DNA from: Winogradskyella epiphytica
GTDB lineage: Bacteria > Bacteroidota > Bacteroidia > Flavobacteriales > Flavobacteriaceae
Assembly (NCBI RefSeq): GCF_003217215.1
Contig: NZ_QJTD01000001.1
Location: forward strand, 682,001 to 746,000
Reading direction: 5' to 3'
DNA length: 64,000 bases
The notes under the pieces are model-generated. The model was not told the origin of the DNA. It was given only the letters and a program-made list of their open reading frames with translations, and did no database searches. The translations under genes were made by a program, and so were the position numbers. Position 1 is the first letter of the stretch, and each line of letters starts with the position of its first letter. Positions 26,587 through 35,876 of this stretch are shown piece by piece.

Positions 26587-26594
26587 TATATTTT

Positions 26595-26602
26595 TATGTT
26601 TG
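26595..26602 (+). promoter_or_regulatory. -7 promoter box of the TonB receptor/metal ABC operon
   Basis: TATGTTTG matches TAnnTTTG, 17 nt before the ATG at 26620 and next to the TTTAG-N6-CTAAA dyad. Confidence 0.55.
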
Positions 26603-26619
26603 CATAAAATAATTTAAAG

Positions 26620-28872
26620 ATGAAACTAAATTTTATTTTATTATTACTTTTTTGCAGTTTTACTCAAGCTCAAAATATGTATAAAATTAACGGAAAAGTA
26701 ACGTCAGAAGGCTCAGAATTACCCCTTGCTAATGTCTACTTACAAAATACCACTAAAGGGGCCACATCAGATAAAAATGGTCACTTCATCATTAATAATC
26801 TAACACCAGGCACTTATACAATTTCAGCGTCTTTTACTGGATATACCACTCAAAAAAAAACTATTAAAATTACAAACGAAGACCTCACCATAGACTTTGA
26901 TTTAAATTATAACGACAGCCTAGACGAAGTCATTATAACCGGAACCCTTAAAGCAGTATCACGCTTAGAAAGCCCTGTACCGGTCGAAGTTTATACTCAA
27001 TCCTATTTCAAGAAAAACCCTACGCCAAATATTTTTGAAGCCCTTCAAAACGTTAATGGAGTCCGTCCTCAACTCAACTGTAACCTATGTAATACTGGCG
27101 ATATTCATATTAACGGACTAGAAGGTCCATACACTTTAGTTTTAATCGACGGTATGCCTATAGTAAGCGGTTTATCAACGGTCTATGGTCTTTCAGGTAT
27201 CCCAAATTCACTTATTGAAAAAGTAGAAATTGTTAAAGGTCCGGCATCTTCCTTATACGGAAGTGAAGCTGTTGGTGGACTAATAAATGTAATTACAAGA
27301 TTACCTGAAAATACACCTCGTTTTTTCGCCGATGCTTTTGTAACCGGATGGGGAGAAGTTAATGCAGATGTAGGTTTTAAAGCTCGTGTAGGAGAAAAAG
27401 CTAATGTGTTGTTGGGCGCTAATTATTTCATTTACGATAATCCAGTTGATAATAATAACGATAATTTTACTGATGTCACGCTCCAAGATCGTATATCTTT
27501 TTTTCAGAAATGGGATTTTAAAAGAAAAAACAATCGTAAATTAACTGTTGCTGGACGTTACTTTTATGAAGATCGTTGGGGAGGAGATATGAATTGGAAC
27601 CCGAGTTATAGAGGTGGCGACGAGGTTTATGGTGAAAGTATTTATACTTCACGGTTTGAGCTTTTAGGAGATTACCAATTACCGGTAACAGAAAAAATCA
27701 AATTTCAATTTTCATATTCCGATCATGACCAAAATTCGGTGTATGGAAACACAGCATATTTAGCGCAGCAACGTATTGGTTTCGGACAATTTATTTGGGA
27801 TAAGACCATAAATAATCACGATCTGTTAATCAGTACCGCTTTGCGATATAACTATTACAATGATAATACAACGGCAACTATTAAAGCCGATGAGATTACA
27901 ATTCCTTCTCTTTTTATTCAAGATGAAATTGATTTCTCAAAAAAACAAAGTTTATTGTTAGGTATCAGATACGACTACGATAGCAGACATGGCAACATCT
28001 TTACACCACGATTAGCCTATAGAGTTAAACCAACTGATGATGATATTATTAGACTAAATGCAGGAACAGGTTTCAGAGTCGTGAACCTGTTTACAGAAGA
28101 ACATGCCGCACTTACAGGAGCAAGAGAGGTTATAATTAAATCGAAATTAGAACCGGAAAAATCCTTGAACATCAACCTCAATTACTTAAAAAAACTATAC
28201 CTCAACAATGGTATGTATTTCACTTTCGACACTTCGGCATGGTATACCTACTTCACCAATGCCATAATTCCAGATTACGACACCAATCCAAATCAAATAA
28301 TCTATGACAATCTAAATGGACACTCCATATCAAAAGGACTTAGTTTTAATGTAGATGCTGTTGTTGGATCCGGTATTAAAGGCTCCTTAGGTGCCACTTT
28401 TCAAGATGTTTCACAAACCGAAAATGGCGAACGCAAGCGTCAAATGCTCACCGAACGCTATTCAGGCGTATGGTCATTATCCTATAAAAATTATGCCTCG
28501 AACCTCACATTCGATTATACAGGAAACCTTTATGGGCCTATGCGACTCCCTTTATTAGGAGACTTAGATCCAAGAAAAGAATACTCCCCAACGTGGAGTG
28601 TTCAAAATATTCAAGTTACCTATGACGGATTCCATAATTTTGAAGTATATGGAGGTATAAAAAACCTCCTAAATTGGACACCAACACAAGGCAACCCATT
28701 TATAATTGCCCGAGCAGAAGACCCTTTTGATAAAAATGTACAATTTGACAGTCAAGGAAATGTAATTCCTACCCTAGATAATCCATACGCTCTAACATTC
28801 GATCCCAACTATATTTATGGTCCAAATCAAGGAATCAGATTATTCTTTGGTCTGCGATACAGACTCCATTAA
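26620..28872 (+). CDS. TonB-dependent receptor of the metal-uptake operon
   Basis: 750 residues. Signal peptide (ending FTQAQ), a CarboxypepD_reg-like domain about 22-100 (INGKVTSEGSELPLANVYL...), a plug domain about 115-225 with ALQNVNGVRP, VLIDGMPIVSGLST and VEIVKGPASSLYGSEAVGG, and a beta-barrel ending GLRYRLH with an aromatic/His terminus. The plug contains a CNLC motif (LNCNLCNTGDIHING) that could bind a soft or transition metal. It sits between the DtxR/MntR-type repressor and the Mn-type ABC importer, so it probably carries a metal or metal chelate across the outer membrane. Substrate identity is inferred from context. Confidence 0.9.
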   Translation: MKLNFILLLLFCSFTQAQNMYKINGKVTSEGSELPLANVYLQNTTKGATSDKNGHFIINNLTPGTYTISASFTGYTTQKKTIKITNEDLTIDFDLNYNDSLDEVIITGTLKAVSRLESPVPVEVYTQSYFKKNPTPNIFEALQNVNGVRPQLNCNLCNTGDIHINGLEGPYTLVLIDGMPIVSGLSTVYGLSGIPNSLIEKVEIVKGPASSLYGSEAVGGLINVITRLPENTPRFFADAFVTGWGEVNADVGFKARVGEKANVLLGANYFIYDNPVDNNNDNFTDVTLQDRISFFQKWDFKRKNNRKLTVAGRYFYEDRWGGDMNWNPSYRGGDEVYGESIYTSRFELLGDYQLPVTEKIKFQFSYSDHDQNSVYGNTAYLAQQRIGFGQFIWDKTINNHDLLISTALRYNYYNDNTTATIKADEITIPSLFIQDEIDFSKKQSLLLGIRYDYDSRHGNIFTPRLAYRVKPTDDDIIRLNAGTGFRVVNLFTEEHAALTGAREVIIKSKLEPEKSLNINLNYLKKLYLNNGMYFTFDTSAWYTYFTNAIIPDYDTNPNQIIYDNLNGHSISKGLSFNVDAVVGSGIKGSLGATFQDVSQTENGERKRQMLTERYSGVWSLSYKNYASNLTFDYTGNLYGPMRLPLLGDLDPRKEYSPTWSVQNIQVTYDGFHNFEVYGGIKNLLNWTPTQGNPFIIARAEDPFDKNVQFDSQGNVIPTLDNPYALTFDPNYIYGPNQGIRLFFGLRYRLH

Positions 28873-28912
28873 ACCATATTTTTTAGTACCTTCGCAATAA
28901 ATTTTTAGATAC

Positions 28913-29824
28913 ATGAAAAAAAGTGCTATTATACTAAGCTTCATTATACTACTTTTCAGTTGTAAAAACGATTCCGAATCTAACGGGAAGCTCAATATCG
29001 TGACCACAACCACTATTATTACCGATTTGGTAAAGAATATTGCTGGTGACTCTATAAATCTGCAAGGTCTAATGGGTAGTGGTGTAGATCCGCATTTATA
29101 TAAAGCTAGCGAAGGTGATGTCTCTAAATTAGTTAAGGCTGACATTATTTTTTATAACGGTTTACATTTAGAAGGAAAGCTTGTCGATGTGTTTGAAAAA
29201 ATGGGAAGTCAAACGAAAACTCCAGTTGCATTAGGCGAAGCATTAGATAAGTCTACCTTAATTGGTTCCGAATATTTTGCGTCAAACTATGACCCTCATG
29301 TATGGTTTAATATTGAATACTATAAGCAGTTTGCTCAAGAAGTCTCGAAAGTTTTATCTGAAAATGATCCTAAGAATGCGACGGTCTACCAAACGAATAC
29401 TATCAACTATTTAACTAAGTTAGATGAATTACAAAAAAAGATTAAAGCTAAAATAGAAACACTTCCTGAGGACAAAAGAATTTTAGTAACTGCGCATGAT
29501 GCCTTTAATTACTTCGGAAAAGCTTTTGGATTCGAAGTCGTAGGATTACAAGGGTTGTCAACAGCTACTGAAGCAGGTGTTCAAGACGTCCAAAATTTAT
29601 CGGATTTTATAATTGAAAAAAAAATTAAAGCTATTTTTATTGAAAGCTCTGTACCGCAACGAACAATTGAAGCTTTACAAGCCGCAGTAAAATCAAAAGG
29701 TCACGATGTAGAAATTGGTGGCACTTTGTACTCTGATGCTCTTGGAAATGCTGGTACCGTTGAAGGTACTTATATTGGCATGTTTGAACACAATGTGAAC
29801 ACCATAGTTAACGCCCTTAAATAA
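28913..29824 (+). CDS. Metal ABC transporter substrate-binding lipoprotein, manganese-type ligands
   Basis: 303 residues. Lipobox LLFSCKN, then a cluster A-I (TroA/ZnuA/PsaA) binding protein. The four ligands read as His in [10 protein letters not shown], His in YDPHVWFNI, Glu in IFIESSVPQ and Asp in [11 protein letters not shown] His-His-Glu-Asp set without a His-rich loop is the manganese (PsaA/MntC) arrangement; zinc binders normally have a third His and a His-rich loop. It is 40 nt after the receptor gene and its stop overlaps the ATPase start (TAATG). Confidence 0.9.
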   Translation: MKKSAIILSFIILLFSCKNDSESNGKLNIVTTTTIITDLVKNIAGDSINLQGLMGSGVDPHLYKASEGDVSKLVKADIIFYNGLHLEGKLVDVFEKMGSQTKTPVALGEALDKSTLIGSEYFASNYDPHVWFNIEYYKQFAQEVSKVLSENDPKNATVYQTNTINYLTKLDELQKKIKAKIETLPEDKRILVTAHDAFNYFGKAFGFEVVGLQGLSTATEAGVQDVQNLSDFIIEKKIKAIFIESSVPQRTIEALQAAVKSKGHDVEIGGTLYSDALGNAGTVEGTYIGMFEHNVNTIVNALK

Positions 29825-30558
29825 TGAGTAAAATAGCCGTAAAAGTTGACGATTTAACCGTAGCCTACAACTACAAACCTGTACTTTGGGATATCGATCT
29901 AGAAATTCCAGAAGGGGTTCTAATGGCTATTGTTGGACCAAATGGCGCAGGGAAATCCACATTAATCAAATCCATCTTAGGTATTTTAAAACCCATTGCT
30001 GGTAGTGTGAGTATTTACGGAAAACCTTATGACAAACAACGACCACTTGTTGCATACGTTCCACAAAAAGGTAGTGTAGATTGGGATTTTCCAACCACAG
30101 CATTAGATGTGGTAATGATGGGAACTTATGGAAGCTTAGGTTGGATAAAACGACCTGGACAAAAGGAAAAAAAAGCCGCACTCGAAGCTTTAGAAAAAGT
30201 AGGTATGTTAGCTTTTAAAGGCCGACAAATAAGTCAGCTTTCTGGGGGACAGCAACAACGTATTTTCTTAGCTAGAGCTTTAGTTCAAAACGCTTCTATT
30301 TACTTTATGGATGAACCATTTCAAGGCGTAGATGCTTCAACCGAAATAGCGATTATTAATATTTTAAAATCGCTAAGAAAAGCTGGAAAAACAGTAATTG
30401 TAGTACATCACGATTTACAAACAGTTCCTGAATATTTTGATTGGGTTACTTTCTTAAATGTCAAGAAAATCGCTACCGGACCAGTGAGAGATATTTTTAA
30501 TGATGACAACCTCACTAAAACTTATGGTATTAATTATAAAGTGAGCATTCAGGAGTAA
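29824..30558 (+). CDS. Metal ABC transporter ATP-binding protein
   Basis: 244 residues with Walker [11 protein letters not shown]-loop [12 protein letters not shown], signature LSGGQQQR, Walker B IYFMDEPF and H-loop VVHHDL. The WDFP after the Q-loop is typical of Mn/Zn/Fe ATPases. Translationally coupled to the binding protein by a one-base start-stop overlap. Confidence 0.95.
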   Translation: MSKIAVKVDDLTVAYNYKPVLWDIDLEIPEGVLMAIVGPNGAGKSTLIKSILGILKPIAGSVSIYGKPYDKQRPLVAYVPQKGSVDWDFPTTALDVVMMGTYGSLGWIKRPGQKEKKAALEALEKVGMLAFKGRQISQLSGGQQQRIFLARALVQNASIYFMDEPFQGVDASTEIAIINILKSLRKAGKTVIVVHHDLQTVPEYFDWVTFLNVKKIATGPVRDIFNDDNLTKTYGINYKVSIQE

Positions 30559-30562
30559 CTAT

Positions 30563-30642
30563 TTCCTGTGAAATCAGGAATAACAAGAATACATAATATA
30601 ATATAAAGAAATTGATCGCTACAGAAGGAAACTATTCCTTCT
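30563..30642 (+). promoter_or_regulatory. Two hairpins between the ATPase and first permease genes
   Basis: TTCCTG (30563-30568) pairs with CAGGAA (30575-30580) around a 6-nt loop, and AGAAGGAA (30623-30630) pairs with TTCCTTCT (30635-30642) around a 4-nt loop. The second lies 4 nt before the permease ATG and would hide the start region. Neither has a T-tract. They could set transcript processing or translation of the permease. Confidence 0.35.
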
Positions 30643-30646
30643 TTCG

Positions 30647-31783
30647 ATGGAATTTATGGATATAACAGAATACATACAATTGGTCTTCACCGACTACACA
30701 CTAAGAACTATTACACTTGGAACGGCCATTTTAGGTGCTGTAACAGGTATGTTAGGTAGTTTTGCTGTACTCCGAAAACAAAGTTTATTAGGTGATGCGA
30801 TATCCCATGCCGCATTGCCCGGAATTGCTATCGCCTTTTTAATAACAGGAGCAAAAGACAGTAACACCTTATTACTTGGAGCCTTAGTGAGTGGATTGAT
30901 TGGCACCTTTTGGATTCGAGGAATTGTTACTAAAACCCATTTAAAATCTGATACCGCTTTAGGCCTGATTTTATCCTTGTTTTTTGGATTTGGTATGTTA
31001 TTACTCACCTTTATTCAAAAGCAACCCAATGCCAACCAAGCTGGATTGGATAAATATTTATTTGGTCAAGCCGCAACTTTAGTGGAAAGTGATGTTTGGA
31101 TAATGGCTATTGTTACCGGTGTTTGCTTACTTGTAATGTTGTTATTTTGGAAGGAATTCAAAATATTATTATTCGATGAAGACTATACAAAAACATTGGG
31201 CTTCAACACGAAATTCATTGATATTCTCATTACCACATTTATTGTATTGGCTATTGTTTTAGGTCTTCAAACTGTAGGTGTCGTTCTTATGAGCGCCATG
31301 CTATTAGCACCAGCCGCAGCTGCACGACAATGGACAAACAGCTTAGGAGTAATGGTGTTTTTAGCGGCTATTTTCGGAGCGCTTTCAGGTGTCTTTGGAA
31401 CTGCTATCAGTGCGAGTCAGAATAACTTATCTACAGGGCCAGTGATAGTATTAGTTGCAAGTGTGTTTGTAGTGGTTTCATTTATATTTTCACCGAGTCG
31501 TGGAATCCTTTTTAAGCATATCCGGTTTGTTCAAAACCGAAACGATTTGCAACTACATAAAACCTTAGCCTTTATGTATCATATTGCGGAAACACATGAA
31601 GACATTTCACATCCTCATACCATTAAGATACTTAACAACTTTAGGGGATATACTCGAAGTTCACTTAAAAAACTAGAGGACAAAGGCTACATTATAATTA
31701 AAGGCAATATGTGGAGTTTAACCGATCATGGATTTGAAACGGCTTCCAACCTATATAACCAACAACATAGAACTGATGAGTAA
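30647..31783 (+). CDS. Metal ABC transporter permease 1 with C-terminal winged-helix extension
   Basis: 378 residues (an in-frame ATG at 30656 is an alternative start). About eight membrane helices over 1-285 of the ZnuB/TroC family, with GDAISHAALPGIA and GFNTKFIDIL coupling region. Residues about 300-375 form a DtxR-like winged helix (HKTLAFMYHIAETHE, SSLKKLEDKGYIIIKGNMWSLTDHG). Such fused regulatory tails are known in some TroC-type permeases; whether this one binds metal or DNA is unknown. Its end overlaps the next gene by 8 nt. Confidence 0.9.
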   Translation: MEFMDITEYIQLVFTDYTLRTITLGTAILGAVTGMLGSFAVLRKQSLLGDAISHAALPGIAIAFLITGAKDSNTLLLGALVSGLIGTFWIRGIVTKTHLKSDTALGLILSLFFGFGMLLLTFIQKQPNANQAGLDKYLFGQAATLVESDVWIMAIVTGVCLLVMLLFWKEFKILLFDEDYTKTLGFNTKFIDILITTFIVLAIVLGLQTVGVVLMSAMLLAPAAAARQWTNSLGVMVFLAAIFGALSGVFGTAISASQNNLSTGPVIVLVASVFVVVSFIFSPSRGILFKHIRFVQNRNDLQLHKTLAFMYHIAETHEDISHPHTIKILNNFRGYTRSSLKKLEDKGYIIIKGNMWSLTDHGFETASNLYNQQHRTDE

Positions 31784-32936
31784 CGCGCAATTTGAAATAC
31801 AGCTTATAGCAAGTCTTGTTGCAGTGGCTTGCGCTATTCCAGGGACATTTTTAGTTCTTAGGAAAATGGCCTTGATTAGTGATGCTATTAGTCACTCTAT
31901 TTTACCAGGTATTGTCGTTGGATTTTTTATTACACAAGACCTAAATTCCCCTTTACTTATTTTATTAGCGGCTTTAACCGGAATTATAACCGTGGTGCTC
32001 GTAGAGTACATTCAGAAAACAGGCTTAGTTAAAGAAGATACGGCAATAGGTTTAGTTTTTCCTGCTATGTTTAGTATTGGCGTCATTCTCATTGCAAAAA
32101 ATGCCAATGATATCCATTTAGATATCGATGCTGTATTATTAGGTGAATTAGCCTTTGCCCCTTTCGACAGATTAACAATTGGAGACACAGATGTTGGGCC
32201 AAAATCACTTTGGGTTGTTGGATCAATCCTACTAATTACCATTACCCTTTTATTCCTGTTTTTTAAAGAACTTAAAGTCAGCACTTTTGATAAAGGTTTA
32301 GCAGCATCTCTAGGTTTTTCTCCTGCGATTATTCATTACGGATTAATGTCTGTTTCTTCTATTACAACCGTAGGCGCCTTTGATGCCGTTGGCGCTATTC
32401 TGGTCGTCGCATTGATGATAGCTCCTGCAGCAACCGCTTATTTATTAACAACGAATTTGAAGAAAATGTTGGCACTAGCTATAAGTTTCGGAATTTTTAG
32501 TGCCATTTCAGGGTATTGGGTAGCGCATTGGTTAGATGCGTCCATTGCCGGTTCAATTACAACTGTTTTAGGATTAGTGTTTTTATTAGTGTATTTATTC
32601 GCTCCTTCAAAAGGTATTATCGCAGTAATTTATAGACAAAAACAACAACGTACAGAAGTCTCCTTACTTACATTTTTACTGCATCTTAAAAATCATGATG
32701 AAATTGAAGAGCGACACGTCAATCACCTCAACGAACATATCAATTGGCAAAAGGTACGTTCTAAAAATGTTTTGGATTTGGCGCAGAAAAACAACATGAT
32801 CCAGATAGATAATAATATTGTTTCCTTGACTAAAAAAGGAGATGAATTCACTTCAAAAGCCATCGATTATATTATTACCAATGAAGATGCTCAGATTGAA
32901 GACATGAAGGATGATTTCTTTTTATTTAGAGGATAG
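31776..32936 (+). CDS. Metal ABC transporter permease 2 with C-terminal winged-helix-like extension
   Basis: 386 residues from the ATG at 31776, which overlaps the stop of permease 1 by 8 nt; an earlier ATG at 31728 would need a 56-nt overlap and adds a polar stretch, so it is less likely. ZnuB/TroD-family membrane domain (SDAISHSILPGIVVG, GFSPAIIHYGLMSVSS, ALMIAPAATAYLL). The last about 90 residues (LLTFLLHLKNHDEIEE... NMIQIDNNIVSLTKKGDEF) form a second DtxR-like winged helix. With permease 1 it should make a heterodimeric channel. Confidence 0.9.
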   Translation: MSNAQFEIQLIASLVAVACAIPGTFLVLRKMALISDAISHSILPGIVVGFFITQDLNSPLLILLAALTGIITVVLVEYIQKTGLVKEDTAIGLVFPAMFSIGVILIAKNANDIHLDIDAVLLGELAFAPFDRLTIGDTDVGPKSLWVVGSILLITITLLFLFFKELKVSTFDKGLAASLGFSPAIIHYGLMSVSSITTVGAFDAVGAILVVALMIAPAATAYLLTTNLKKMLALAISFGIFSAISGYWVAHWLDASIAGSITTVLGLVFLLVYLFAPSKGIIAVIYRQKQQRTEVSLLTFLLHLKNHDEIEERHVNHLNEHINWQKVRSKNVLDLAQKNNMIQIDNNIVSLTKKGDEFTSKAIDYIITNEDAQIEDMKDDFFLFRG

Positions 32937-33076
32937 GCAGATTGAAGAGTTTCGATTTACGATAAAACTATTAGACACTTCATAAATCAACAATGATTTT
33001 TGTACTCTGCGACTTTAAAAACAAACACTTGAAAATTTAATTTCAGCTTCATTTTCAACTTTAATTTCTATTTCAC

Positions 33077-33868
33077 CTATTTAAACCCTCGCTCCTTCTG
33101 AATATGTTCATAAGCTTCTTGCACCTGTCTAAACTTAGCCTCTGCTCCTTTTTGATGTTCCTCTCCTAAATGCCCAACTCTATCGGGATGGTATTTTTTA
33201 GCCATAGCACGATAAGCTTTCTTTACTTCAGCATCTGATACCGACTTATCAATTTCAAGAATCTTATAGGCATTATCACTACTATTGTAGAACATCGCCT
33301 TAATACTCTGGTAATCTCTATTACTAATGCCTAGATAACCTGTAATGGTATAAATTTGACGTAATTCTTCTTCAGTAACCATCCCATCGGCTTTTGCTAT
33401 TCCAAATAAGAAGTGAAGCAACTGTAATCGTGATGGATGATCCATCATTTGCCTAATTTGTAAACAAACTTGTCTGGTAGAAATATTCTGCTTATTGATG
33501 CGCTTAAACAATTCAAAAGCACGATTCGCTCTCTCTTTACCATACATATTCACAAACTGATTTCGAACAAAATCTAACTCCCGTTGATCTTGTTTACCAT
33601 CAGCTTTAATCACAATCGAAGCTAAAATTAGTAAACTAACTTCAAAATCGCCCGACAGTGTTTGTGGTCTCGATCCTCTTTGTCCGTAATTTGGTTTTCT
33701 TCGGTATGGACCATCCGTTCGTTTGTCCGATTGACGATCACCAATTAAAGGCGATCCACTATCCGTTAAATTATCAACAAAACTTCCAAGAGCCAATCCA
33801 ATTATAGCACCAATTGGGCCTCCAAATGACCAACCTAAAGCACCACCAATCCATTTTGCAAAACTCAT
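33077..33868 (-). CDS. DjlA-like TerB/DnaJ protein
   Basis: 263 residues. N-terminal Gly-rich hydrophobic hairpin (GGALGWSFGGPIGAIIGLALGSFVD), a TerB-like all-helical domain about 80-180 (SLLILASIVIKADGKQDQRELDFV, IAKADGMVTEEELRQI), and a C-terminal J domain about 198-263 with the HPD motif (KKYHPDRVGH). This is the DjlA order: membrane tether, TerB, J domain. It should act as a cochaperone that stimulates DnaK at the membrane. Confidence 0.88.
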   Translation of the reverse strand: MSFAKWIGGALGWSFGGPIGAIIGLALGSFVDNLTDSGSPLIGDRQSDKRTDGPYRRKPNYGQRGSRPQTLSGDFEVSLLILASIVIKADGKQDQRELDFVRNQFVNMYGKERANRAFELFKRINKQNISTRQVCLQIRQMMDHPSRLQLLHFLFGIAKADGMVTEEELRQIYTITGYLGISNRDYQSIKAMFYNSSDNAYKILEIDKSVSDAEVKKAYRAMAKKYHPDRVGHLGEEHQKGAEAKFRQVQEAYEHIQKERGFK

Positions 33869-33999
33869 ATCTTTCTTTTAATTTTCTGAGGGTATAAATA
33901 TACTATATGTTAGTTGCTTGAGAAGGCATTTTGTTACGATTTGTACGCAACCCTTTCTCTAAAATCGTATCTTACAAGTATAATATATACCTCAGTATT

Positions 34000-34404
34000 T
34001 TGAAAAAGTCTACTTATCTCATGGTGTTATTGCTGCTCTCTTTGAGTTGTAACCAAAATGATGACACCCCACAAAACGACGAATCAACGCTCCATGGTTC
34101 TTGGTCTTTAACTCATATTCTTGGCGGATTAGCAGGAGTTAATGATGATTTTGAAACAGGAATAATTGTTTGGGATTTTAACGATAACGACCATACCATC
34201 AACATCACAAATAACAACACCTCCAACGTAATTCACAGTGGTTACCCTTCTGGTGTCTATAATTATGAAGTGATTACGACAGCTAACGATACAACTTTAA
34301 TAATTGAAAACACTGAATTAAAAATAACAAGCCTTACCACCCATCAGCTCATAATTGATGAAGGATATATTTCAGATGGTTTTCAATATACTTTCAGTAA
34401 ATAG
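34000..34404 (+). CDS. Lipocalin-like lipoprotein
   Basis: 134 residues if translation starts at the TTG at 34000, giving MKKSTYLMVLLLLSLSCNQN, a compact lipoprotein signal. The frame is open back to an ATG at 33931, but that would put 23 polar/basic residues before the signal; the ATG at 34021 is another option. The mature part (LHGSWSLTHILGGLAG..., IVWDFNDNDHTINI) has the GxW...WxF beta pattern of lipocalin-like domains common in flavobacteria. Function unknown. Confidence 0.6.
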   Translation: MKKSTYLMVLLLLSLSCNQNDDTPQNDESTLHGSWSLTHILGGLAGVNDDFETGIIVWDFNDNDHTINITNNNTSNVIHSGYPSGVYNYEVITTANDTTLIIENTELKITSLTTHQLIIDEGYISDGFQYTFSK

Positions 34405-34495
34405 CCCTTATTGTTTCGATTTAATGCTATAGAAAACCACAATAGCTCTATTTAAACTGCTTACTAAAGTCTTAATGCAGCGGACTATTTTTCCT

Positions 34496-34503
34496 TATCT
34501 TTG
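34496..34503 (+). promoter_or_regulatory. -7 promoter box of the bacilliredoxin gene
   Basis: TATCTTTG, a full TAnnTTTG match 34 nt before the ATG at 34538. Confidence 0.5.
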
Positions 34504-34537
34504 TAATTCAAATCAGATTAATTAAAAATTATAAAAT

Positions 34538-34948
34538 ATGTATCCAGCAGAATTAGTAAAACCAATGCGTGAGGATTTAACCAACGTAGGTTTTGAAGAA
34601 TTACATACCTCAGAAGCTGTGGATAACGCTATAGCAAAAGAAGGAACAACTTTAGTAGTTGTAAATTCAGTTTGTGGTTGTGCAGCAGCAAATGCTAGAC
34701 CTGGTGCTAGTATGAGTATAAAAAACGATAAACACCCAGATCACCTTGTAACTGTTTTTGCAGGTGTAGATAAAGAAGCAACGAACAAGGCAAGAGAATA
34801 TATGGTTCCTTTTCCTCCAAGTTCACCATGTATCGCTTTATTTAAAGATAGGGAATTAGTTCATATGTTAGAGCGTCATCATATAGAAGGTCGTCCTGCA
34901 GAATTAATTGCAGACAACCTTAAAGATGCTTACAATCAGCATTGCTAA
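34538..34948 (+). CDS. BrxA/BrxB-family bacilliredoxin
   Basis: 136 residues, a thioredoxin-fold protein of the YphP/YqiW family. The active site is CGC in NSVCGCAAANARPG near residues 46-48, with the conserved FPPSSPCIALFK and HHIEGRPAELIADNL. Family members remove bacillithiol from proteins in Firmicutes; in Bacteroidetes the thiol partner may be bacillithiol as well. Monocistronic, with its own promoter and a strong terminator. Confidence 0.9.
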   Translation: MYPAELVKPMREDLTNVGFEELHTSEAVDNAIAKEGTTLVVVNSVCGCAAANARPGASMSIKNDKHPDHLVTVFAGVDKEATNKAREYMVPFPPSSPCIALFKDRELVHMLERHHIEGRPAELIADNLKDAYNQHC

Positions 34949-34964
34949 GAAAATTAGAATTTTA

Positions 34965-34996
34965 AAAGCCACGACATCAATCGTGGCTTTTTTATT
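34965..34996 (+). terminator. Intrinsic terminator after the bacilliredoxin gene
   Basis: AAAGCCACGA (34965-34974), loop CATCAA, TCGTGGCTTT (34981-34990), then TTTATTT: a perfect 10-bp stem with T-tract. Confidence 0.8.
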
Positions 34997-35117
34997 TAAA
35001 GAGTTAATTACTAAATATCTTCACATAATTAGTCAAAAGTACAGCAAGGCATTCCTTGGCTTTAGTCTCTAAAAGCCTAAGATTTTAATTACATTTGTCT
35101 TTAATAAATTTTATGTT

Positions 35118-35855
35118 GTGCGAAAACTATTAGCCTATCCCATATCCGTTATATATTATATATGTTTCGGTTTAACCTTGGTCATTTTTCACCCGATTCA
35201 ATGGCTTACATTTAATGTATTCGGTTACCAAGCACATAAGAAAACAGTAGATTTCCTGCAGTTTTTCTTAATGCGTTGCCTCAATGTTTTAGGAACTAGA
35301 ATTACATTCAATAACCCACATGATATTCCTACAGATAAAGCATTGATAATTGTTTCTAATCATCAAAGCATGTACGATATTTCTCCCATTATGTGGTATA
35401 TGAGAAAACACCATGTAAAATTTGTGGCTAAGAAAGAATTAGGAAAAGGAATTCCGAGTGTCTCCTACAATTTAAGGCATGGAGGTTCAGTTTTAATAGA
35501 CCGAAAAGATCCAAGGCAAGCCTTATCTGCCATGATGAAATTTGGAGACTATATTAAAGACACTAAAAGAGCAGCTGTTATATTTCCTGAAGGTACGCGA
35601 AGTCGCGATGGTCAACCAAAACCATTCAAAACCAAAGGTCTCGAAATGTTAATGAAGAAAGTTCCATCAGCGCTCATTGTTCCTGTGACGGTAAACAACT
35701 CTTGGAAGATGCTACGATATGGTAATTTTCCAATGGGCATAGGAAATCATATGATATTTACTGTACATAAGCCCATAGAAATTGCTAACTTTACAGATAA
35801 AGTCGAATTAATTAAGCAGGTTGAACAAACAATTGTTGATTCGATCAAAGTATAA
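35118..35855 (+). CDS. plsC: 1-acyl-sn-glycerol-3-phosphate acyltransferase
   Basis: 245 residues from a GTG start (MRKLLAYPIS); no ATG in frame lies nearby. A membrane segment covers about 5-30. The catalytic HX4D motif is H82-D87 in NHQSMYDI, and the acyl-acceptor motif is FPEGTRSRDGQ with the PVTVNN block after it. It acylates lysophosphatidic acid to phosphatidic acid at the inner membrane. A TACATTTG promoter box is at 35090-35097. The fatty-acid desaturase gene follows 21 nt downstream, a coherent lipid pair. Confidence 0.92.
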   Translation: MRKLLAYPISVIYYICFGLTLVIFHPIQWLTFNVFGYQAHKKTVDFLQFFLMRCLNVLGTRITFNNPHDIPTDKALIIVSNHQSMYDISPIMWYMRKHHVKFVAKKELGKGIPSVSYNLRHGGSVLIDRKDPRQALSAMMKFGDYIKDTKRAAVIFPEGTRSRDGQPKPFKTKGLEMLMKKVPSALIVPVTVNNSWKMLRYGNFPMGIGNHMIFTVHKPIEIANFTDKVELIKQVEQTIVDSIKV

Positions 35856-35876
35856 CAGCCAAAAAGTAACATTAAG

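Noticed and set aside
30694..31008. 104-codon minus-strand frame
   Set aside because: Antisense to the clear metal ABC permease.
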